Shown here piece by piece: positions 58,127-64,000 of a DNA stretch of 64,000 bases (position 1 is the first letter of the stretch; each line of letters starts with the position of its first letter). Under the pieces are notes generated by a model. The model ran no database searches and had not been told where the DNA came from. It saw only the letters and a list, made by a program, of their open reading frames with translations. Location: the NCBI GenBank assembly GCA_001936135.1, contig CP012818.1:62001-126000 (forward strand), written 5' to 3'. Made by a program: the position numbers and the translations under genes. The stretch is from Saccharomycopsis fibuligera x Saccharomycopsis cf. fibuligera. Its lineage: Eukaryota > Ascomycota > Saccharomycetes > Ascoideales > Saccharomycopsidaceae.

Positions 58127-58869
58127 TGAGCTGCTGAAAATGGTATTGATGATATTGCCAGTAGTCTAGTATAGCCTAGGCCATAGAGGTTAGTAAGAAG
58201 GTCAAATGTTAAGGTATTTATTACATAAACGCTTAGATAAATTGTTAGGAAAAACGAAAAGCGCAGTCAGCAATTATAAATCGCGTTTTTCGTTCGCTGC
58301 CAAACCACACGAAAACTCACTTTTTATTGTTGTTGTTATTGCTACCGTTTGTCTTTTTCAAAATGAAACGCGTAACTGACTGATGTGATTTGAGCAGATA
58401 AGCTAATAACTCTTGACAAATGGAAATATAGCGTACAGTACAATTATAGTATCCCCTTGGTGTTAGTTGGAGGTGGAAGACCCACAGCAGAGCAAAGAAG
58501 AAAACAAGAAAAGAAAAGAATTTTGCGAAACTGGACAGTTTGGATGACTAAGATCCAACAAATACAATTTTGTGGCTACCCGGACATCTTATCGATCATG
58601 TAACATGCCGACTATACCCGCCAAAGCTCAACATTTGTACAATAATTTACAATATTATATGAGATGCATTATGAGGTGAGAAAAAGCTATTGAATATATT
58701 CATAAACATCAAGTTCTATTGAATAAAGGTATGTAGTATTGATTTTGCCACCTTTGTGCTCTATAGTCAAAGGATAAACTGGACAATTGACCATGTCAAA
58801 CCAATAATTATCTTCTTCTTCTTCGTCTCCTCCTCCTTTTTAGTCTTGCGTTCTCAGTAGCACGCCCTC
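58127..58869. other. Promoter of the bZIP gene / 3' flank of the mitochondrial carrier
   Basis: No gene is seen. One MluI box (ACGCGT) lies at 58368-58373, about 240 bases upstream of the bZIP ATG. The sequence near 58840 is a CT-rich 3' flank of the carrier gene. Confidence 0.5.
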
Positions 58870-60333
58870 CTACTTCAACACCTTAGGTTTCTGTGTAATT
58901 AGGTCATCATCATCCAAACAATTTATACTTTCAAAATAGTTCTTGATGAATTCAAACGATACCAATGTCACTGCTGATGATGGAACAGTTCTTGTTAGAT
59001 TGGTACAGTACCCAGAGTAAAACCCTTTTAGCCCCTCTTTTCTGTAAATGTTTTTGATTGTGCGAATCAAATGGCTTTTTGACTCTGCCCTTACTGGATT
59101 TTGAGCTTTAGCAGCAGTACTGGTACTGTTTCCGCTGCTATTGTGGTTGTTATTATTATTATTGGCAATTGAGTGAATTTGCAACCTCGTTCTGAGCACC
59201 TCATGAGGATAAGTCAAAGTAGAAGCAACCATCTTAGACAACGAACTAGCAAGAATCAACTTCAAGAAAAAGTAAAATCGCTCCTGTTTAGCTAGCGGAT
59301 CATTATTGGAGTATATCTTCATCTTATTGTTGGTATCGTTAATGTTGCAATGCAATACCTTTTTCAAGTATTCGTAAACTGGGAAATGAATCGCAACGTG
59401 GAATAAGCCAAATAACGAAGGCACCAACCCAGAGTAGAACACCTTGAGTCCCTCATTCTGGTACATTTTTCTGAATGCGTCAATTGTCCCTGAGTAATAA
59501 TTTTTATTTGAGATTGTTTCTTTGGTTAGCGGGGTCTTGTGTGCTGGATCCACCGATTCGTAAATCGTGCGACCATTGCCAGTTTGCAACATTAGTCTTG
59601 TCTTGACTACCCATATTGGGTTGGTCAAAGTTGTGGACGCGGCCCCGGCGGTCATTGCCGACAACGAGTAGCTGACAAAGCTCATTACCGAATGGTGATC
59701 GTTATAGACGTCCACATTGAACAACTTTTTGATAGTCTGCGGATAAAAAACTTTGGCGTTTTCATAGACGGTAAAATAAATCATCCAGGTCGGCAAGTAG
59801 CCAATAGTAATGGGCACCAACCCTCTATATAGTCCACTTATTCCCTCCTGGTGGTAAATTTTCCCCAACGTGTTGAATATTCCCTTGTACTTCATTCTTA
59901 ATTCTGCGTTTGCGCCAGCACTTTCTTTCAACACCACTCCCTGGGCCTGTAGTCTAGTTTTGGCCACGTCTAGAGGGCAAACAGAGACGCCGGACAAAAA
60001 GCCAGCTAGGGCGCCGGAAATCGCGCTGATCTGCGTGTTGTTGAGATAGGAAAGCACAGGAATGGGATGGAAGTTCTTGGGATGCGGATAGTGGAAGATC
60101 TCGTTGTGCGGCTGGTGCTGTTTGCTGCTGCCGTCGCCACGATGACTGCTGCTGCTGCTGCTATTGATACCCATGTTTGCATCGTCGAAGATGTAGCTGT
60201 TTGGGGTTGTTATTTGCTGATCGCCGCAGTTTACTATTGGGCTTACCAAGGGGGAATTGTGGGCGTCGGCGAGGCCTGCGGTGGAGATCACCGGGGAAGC
60301 GTCAACGGACTCTGGGTATGCTGACGTGCTCAT
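58870..60333 (-). CDS. Mitochondrial carrier of the NAD/pyrimidine-nucleotide branch (Yia6/Yea6-like)
   Basis: This 487-residue six-helix inner-membrane carrier shows the three repeat signatures in order: CPLDVAKTRLQ near residue 118, NPIWVVKTRLML near 244 and YPHEVLRTRLQ near 378. The N-terminal repeat contains GALAGFLSGVSVCPLDVAKTRLQAQG, and ITIGYLPTWMIYFTVYE and AGAASTTLTNPIWVVKTRL follow. These are close to the S. cerevisiae NAD carriers Yia6 and Yea6. A Ser/His-rich N-extension of about 100 residues and Asn-rich insertions (NNNNNHNSSGN) make it longer than Yia6 (373). The frame continues upstream only to a GTG (60420), so the ATG at 60333 (MSTSAYPES) is used. NAD transport is inferred by family similarity. 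Confidence 0.88.
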   Translation of the reverse strand: MSTSAYPESVDASPVISTAGLADAHNSPLVSPIVNCGDQQITTPNSYIFDDANMGINSSSSSSHRGDGSSKQHQPHNEIFHYPHPKNFHPIPVLSYLNNTQISAISGALAGFLSGVSVCPLDVAKTRLQAQGVVLKESAGANAELRMKYKGIFNTLGKIYHQEGISGLYRGLVPITIGYLPTWMIYFTVYENAKVFYPQTIKKLFNVDVYNDHHSVMSFVSYSLSAMTAGAASTTLTNPIWVVKTRLMLQTGNGRTIYESVDPAHKTPLTKETISNKNYYSGTIDAFRKMYQNEGLKVFYSGLVPSLFGLFHVAIHFPVYEYLKKVLHCNINDTNNKMKIYSNNDPLAKQERFYFFLKLILASSLSKMVASTLTYPHEVLRTRLQIHSIANNNNNNHNSSGNSTSTAAKAQNPVRAESKSHLIRTIKNIYRKEGLKGFYSGYCTNLTRTVPSSAVTLVSFEFIKNYFESINCLDDDDLITQKPKVLK

Positions 60334-61961
60334 GGAATATGGAACGTTTATGATAGGATAGCGACGATGGTACTGCAAAAGCCAGAGACTGTGATGTACA
60401 GCAACGGAACTGGTGGGCACTCAAAGGGCAATCAATGATGGGATAAGAGCCGATGATGGTCTTAGTTCTGCTGCTGCTGCTGGGAGAAAATCTGAGCGAG
60501 AGTCAGATGTGAGTAGCGACAAGTACCGCAATGGCCAATGCTATAGTGTCCAGTGCCAGTTGCAGAGAGGAAACGCCTGTGAGGATGCCAGTACTTCTCT
60601 AGTGGTGCTACGGCGATTTGGTGATACGATAGCGTTATAATGGCTCTGCTTCTTGCTGTTCTCCAGCCGCCGGTGACTGACCGCTACTGGCAGCAGCGCT
60701 GTGCGGCAGGGTAATCCCCGACTCCACCGAGCCAGCGCTTCCAACCACAGCAGCGCGATTATTCAGCCAGAGACGCTGTCACTTTCCACGGCGATGCTAT
60801 ATATATATTTATATATATTTATACATAGCTATAGCACCACTCTACACAGAGTATAGACGTATATACATATATACGGCACGCTGTGCTCTACCGGCGGCGC
60901 TCTACTGGCGACGGTCCGCTACTGCTCCTGCTGGGCTGTTGTGTCGCGTTTCGCCTGCTTGCCCGCCTAGCCAGCGCGCGTCTCCTCCGAGGCGTGCCCC
61001 GCCAGAGTGCTCGGAAGCCTCCTCCGCACCTGCGGCGAATCGCTGTCTGCAGACTGGAGCGACAGCTCAGGGCATCTATATCCGATAACAATCCCGATAG
61101 CAGCACCGCTGTTCGCGCTGTGGAAAACGTCTGGCAAACGTCTGGAAAACGTCTTCTGGGGATAATGGTGTGCTGGGTGACACTCACTGTTGCTTGCCAG
61201 CCCAGCCTGCTGGAGCACTCGTCACTCTGGCTTAGCCAGGCGTGCCGGAAGCCGCTGTCTCCCCAGGCCTGTTGCTGGCGCAGATGCGATGGGGTATCGC
61301 GACTGCTGGTTAATGGTCATCGAGCCTCGAGCTTCCTTCCCTTCCCTTGATGCGCTGAGACCCGCAACGCTGGTATACATCTCTATGTGTGTCACGTGCT
61401 GTGGCTGCTGCCGTGGAGAACAGGAATAAGCCGAGCATAGAGTCAACATGCAGGCTCGGCGGATCCCCACAAATGGTGTTGGGTTCGTCAAGACAGGCTG
61501 AGATGGGTCGGGCGTGGAGATCAGTTAGGAGGCCTCTGGTAAAGCGATGCGCTGGTGCCGTGATTGGTTATCGAAAAGGCTGTGCGTTTGTAGATGTGCG
61601 ATCTAAAAACGGTTTTGACTTTACAACAGCAACAGCAGCAGCAGCAGCATTCTCCTGCCAGGCCTGCTTCTGGGCTGTCCTGGCTTGCCTGTACTGTGCA
61701 TGGCCACGGGTTTTTGTTTGCGTAAACGTTCTATCCGTTGGTTCTGGTTCTTAGCGGGCACAAGCTTTCGGTGCCTGTGCCGGGCTAGCGAGGAATGATT
61801 ACTAATGCCAACGGAAGATTGCTGATCCCAGTGAGTACGAGAGAGAGCAAGGGGCGCTGGAAAAGTATCCGAAGACAGCTCGGGCACAAGTTTTCACGCT
61901 GGTTGCTCTGTATCAATGAAAAACCAAGAACGTATTTGAAATCAACGCCAGCAGTTGTAAG
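60334..61961. other. Divergent, partly GC-rich intergenic region, carrier / RidA-like
   Basis: No supported gene in 1.6 kb. A TA-rich stretch at about 60797-60880 contains TATA motifs. A GC-rich part at 60885-61330 gives long but featureless frames on both strands. An E-box CACGTG lies at 61393-61398 and a short CAG run at 61624-61649. Confidence 0.55.
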
Positions 61962-62351
61962 ATGTCAAAACTTGAATTCACAGTATATCCTGGGTTGGGC
62001 GAAACAAACAGAAAAGAGTACCACTACTCGCAAGCAGTCAAAATTGGACCGATCATCAAGTGTGTCGGCCAGGGTGGCTGGGATACCGAAGGTACGGTGA
62101 AGGAGGGAGACCTTGAAAATCAGTTGGAGTGGGCTTACAAAAGCGTTGAGTTGGCCATTGAATCGGCTGGCGGTGGTGGCTGGGACGACGTCGCTGTTAT
62201 TGGAAGCTACCATATTGATTTGGATGCCCAGCTCGACGCATTTGCCGAGGCGTGAAAAAAGTGGATGCCAAAGCACCGGCCTTTATGGACCTGTGTTGGA
62301 GTAACGAGATTGGGAAAACCAGAAATGCTATTTGAGATCGAGGATATGTAA
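61962..62351 (+). pseudogene. RidA/YjgF-family protein interrupted by an in-frame TGA
   Basis: The frame encodes a RidA-like protein of a fungal subgroup. RidA proteins deaminate reactive enamines/imines. YPGLGETNRKEYHYSQAVKIG, CVGQGGWDTEG and WDDVAVIGSYHI match the family. After 97 codons a TGA (62253-62255) stops it. The same frame then continues with KKWMPKHRPLWTCVGVTRLGK and EIEDM up to a TAA at 62349-62351, completing a family-size protein of about 130 codons. The lost part carries the conserved Arg (VTRL) and Glu (EIE) of the active site. One base change explains the break; an indel cannot, as the frame is kept. It may be a recent pseudogene, a polymorphism, a base error or a readthrough gene. 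The TGA-A context is not the known efficient readthrough context. Confidence 0.8.
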
Positions 62352-62893
62352 CATTCTCTCAAGAAAGATGCTCCGTTCTCTCGAAACTTTACCCTGGGCC
62401 ACCCGACTGCGTCGACTGCGTCGGACAATGCTATTATGCAGGAGCCCCCGACATAGTTGTGTGTCTCTTCCTTCCTATTATGCATTGAAGTAGGTGATTC
62501 GGTCCGCGAATAGCGTATATAGGTGTTGAGACGGATATAATACGTGCTATTTACTGGGAGTGCTTACCCCTGGAGACAAGTTCCGTGTATGTATGAAATA
62601 GCGCGGCAAGCGTTTGATGCTGCTGTAGCAGAAAGGATTTTAGGGGCGAGGCAGGCAGACTGATACCGGCTCTACGCCAACTTCTCTGAACCTGGATTCA
62701 TCTAGCAATACTCTTTAGTTTTTTTTTTTCTGTTTTCTACATACTCAGTAAGTTGTAGCTTATTTCATTGTTAAAAGTGTGTGTGGTATATACTGCGAAA
62801 AGGTCAAGATGTTTGCTCATCGACTACATAAAATACAACAAGTTGTAGACCACTAAAAAGAAGTACCTAGCTAGCAGCCGCTAGCATAACGCC
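62352..62893. other. Convergent intergenic region, RidA-like / MDR reductase
   Basis: 3' flanks of two convergent genes with a short T run at about 62719-62729. I see no gene. Confidence 0.55.
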
Positions 62894-64000
62894 TTATGCT
62901 TTTGTATCTTTCTGTCTCAAGACGTACTTCAAGTTAGAATGAGACCCTTTTTCCAAAAGGTTCAAAGCATCTTTGATGCCATATAGACCGTTTGGACGAA
63001 CTTCAATAGGGATATGCAACAATTTTTTGGAGTTTAAGAAAGGCTGAATGTCTCTGTTGAACTTTTCAAATTTTGAGAACATTTCTTGTGTTGCCGGAAT
63101 GAACACATCCTTGCCAAAATATGAGTCCTCTCCAATTGCTGGATATGCAAGAGTGTTACCAAAAGTCACCTTGGTGCTCTTCAACTTTGGAACCTTCAAG
63201 TCCTTTTCATTCAAGAACAACAAGTTGTCCACATGTGAGTCCTTTGTGTCGGAAAGAATTTGGTATACAGTAGATATTGTTTCCGGTGTCGAAAAAGTGT
63301 CAAGAGCGTATGTGACGTCCTGCCCAAAGTCTTTTTTCACCTGCTCAATTATATCTGAATCTTTGTAGTTGTAGACATGTGTGGCACCGTACTGCTTCAT
63401 AACGTCAAATTGGGCTGGAGAAGAAGTAACAATCACGTTTTTGAACCCCAACCACCGAGCAACTTGAATGGCAATAGACCCAGCAGCCGTAGATCCACTC
63501 CAAATCAAAATAGATTCATTTGAATAATCATTATCTTTATCCAAGCCCAAGCTGTAGTAAAATGAGTACCCAATGGTGACTAAAGATAATGTGACTGAGG
63601 CTGCATCTTCAAAAGTTGAGATATTACCAACTGGAATCTTTTGAGAGTCACTAGTTTTCAATTTGTAGTCATACTTGTATGTAACTCTTTCTGTACCAAG
63701 CACATATTCACAAAAGGCACCAGGGTAGGGAACAGCTTTGTACGAGCCATGCAAAAACGTAGATACATTATCCCCGACTCTGAGGCTTTTTACATTGGAA
63801 CCAACTTCAACAACCACCCCGGATGCATCACAGCCAACAATAGAGTTGGCTTCTCCCATTTTAGCTCTGATATGCTTCCAGTCTGTTGGGTTCACAGCAA
63901 AAGCTTCTGCCTTAATCAAGACCTGGTCCTTTCCTGGCTTGGTGACAGGAATTGACTTGACTTCTGGCTCAAAAGACTCGTTGACCACAACTGCTTTTTG
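62894..64000 (-). CDS. Medium-chain reductase (YNL134C/YCR102C-like), 5' end cut by the window
   Basis: At least 368 residues of a zinc-independent medium-chain dehydrogenase/reductase, the group that includes yeast YNL134C, YCR102C and YLR460C and fungal trans-enoyl reductases. The N-terminal GroES-like part reads QKAVVVNESFEPEVKS and AFAVNPTDWKHIRAKMGEANSIVGCDASGVVVEVG, then the Rossmann motif SGSTAAGSIAIQVARWLGFKNVIVTSS and GATHVYNYKDSD. The zinc-binding residues of alcohol dehydrogenases are absent, as usual in this group. The frame is open to the last base; family alignment suggests only one or a few codons, including the ATG, lie beyond the window. An apparent start at 63988 is a GTG. 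Substrate unknown; NADPH-dependent aldehyde or enone reduction is the family norm. Confidence 0.88.
   Translation of the reverse strand, partial: QKAVVVNESFEPEVKSIPVTKPGKDQVLIKAEAFAVNPTDWKHIRAKMGEANSIVGCDASGVVVEVGSNVKSLRVGDNVSTFLHGSYKAVPYPGAFCEYVLGTERVTYKYDYKLKTSDSQKIPVGNISTFEDAASVTLSLVTIGYSFYYSLGLDKDNDYSNESILIWSGSTAAGSIAIQVARWLGFKNVIVTSSPAQFDVMKQYGATHVYNYKDSDIIEQVKKDFGQDVTYALDTFSTPETISTVYQILSDTKDSHVDNLLFLNEKDLKVPKLKSTKVTFGNTLAYPAIGEDSYFGKDVFIPATQEMFSKFEKFNRDIQPFLNSKKLLHIPIEVRPNGLYGIKDALNLLEKGSHSNLKYVLRQKDTKA

Noticed and set aside
60334-60420. N-terminal extension of the mitochondrial carrier
   Set aside because: The only upstream start is GTG; the ATG at 60333 is supported by ordinary yeast start rules.
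60883-61350. 155-codon ORF in the GC-rich carrier/RidA intergenic region
   Set aside because: Composition follows GC content, with open frames on the other strand at the same place; no domain.

Overview
The window is nuclear DNA of a budding yeast (Saccharomycotina). The evidence is compact single-exon genes, a few short 5'-proximal introns with GTATGT/GTACGT donors and TACTAAC-type branch sites about 10 nt from the acceptor, long poly(dA)/(dT) tracts at gene ends, tRNA genes with LTR debris, and single-copy homologues of Saccharomyces/Candida genes throughout. Leucine codons in the stretches I read are mostly TTG, CTC, CTT or CTA. That rarity of CTG, together with two GAP-like permeases, suggests the CUG-Ser clade (Candida/Lodderomyces/Debaryomyces relatives). 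I could not prove this and do not name a species. ORF starts were checked base by base, because several open frames begin at non-ATG codons; I moved these to the first supportable ATG or to an upstream exon.

Layout. 0-4 kb: a large GPI-anchored cell-wall protein that also carries four PIR repeats. 4.6-6.5 kb: PHO8, with an intron splitting its membrane anchor. 6.4-8.6 kb: a very GC-rich gene-free block. 8.6-10.3 kb: general amino-acid permease 1. 11.6-20.1 kb: CDC11 septin, a ZRT3-like zinc transporter, CDC34 (probable 5'UTR intron) and SHY1. 21.2-28.8 kb: a small secreted Kex2-type precursor of unknown function, BRL1, a PKA catalytic subunit and intron-containing YRA1. 29.7-38.9 kb: a HAL4/HAL5-type kinase, ADE3 and an acyl-CoA oxidase. 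38.9-44.3 kb: a 5.4 kb AT-rich region without protein genes, holding three tRNA genes and at least six LTR pieces, two of them a 270-bp inverted pair. 44.3-50 kb: DAM1, APC2 and permease 2. 52.3-58.1 kb: VMS1, PRI1 and a bZIP factor with a 40-nt first exon. 58.9-64 kb: a mitochondrial NAD/pyrimidine-type carrier, a RidA-family gene broken by an in-frame TGA, and a partial medium-chain reductase cut by the window edge.

The genes are ordinary housekeeping genes rather than one pathway. Several concern the cell cycle (CDC11, CDC34, DAM1, APC2, PRI1), nutrient use (two permeases, PHO8, ZRT3-like, acyl-CoA oxidase, ADE3) and signalling (PKA, HAL-type kinase). Regulatory motifs fit known logic: three MluI boxes before PRI1, TGACTC motifs before ADE3, a CACGTT Pho4-type core before PHO8.

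The most interesting stretch is 38.9-44.3 kb. It is a candidate regional centromere, or at least a Pol III-targeted LTR insertion hotspot. Other items worth a look are the nonsense codon in the RidA gene, an Ala/Pro insertion inside the catalytic domain of ADE3, the PIR plus GPI wall protein, the Kex2-type small secreted protein, a VMS1 with no visible zinc finger, and abrupt GC-rich islands that cross gene boundaries.
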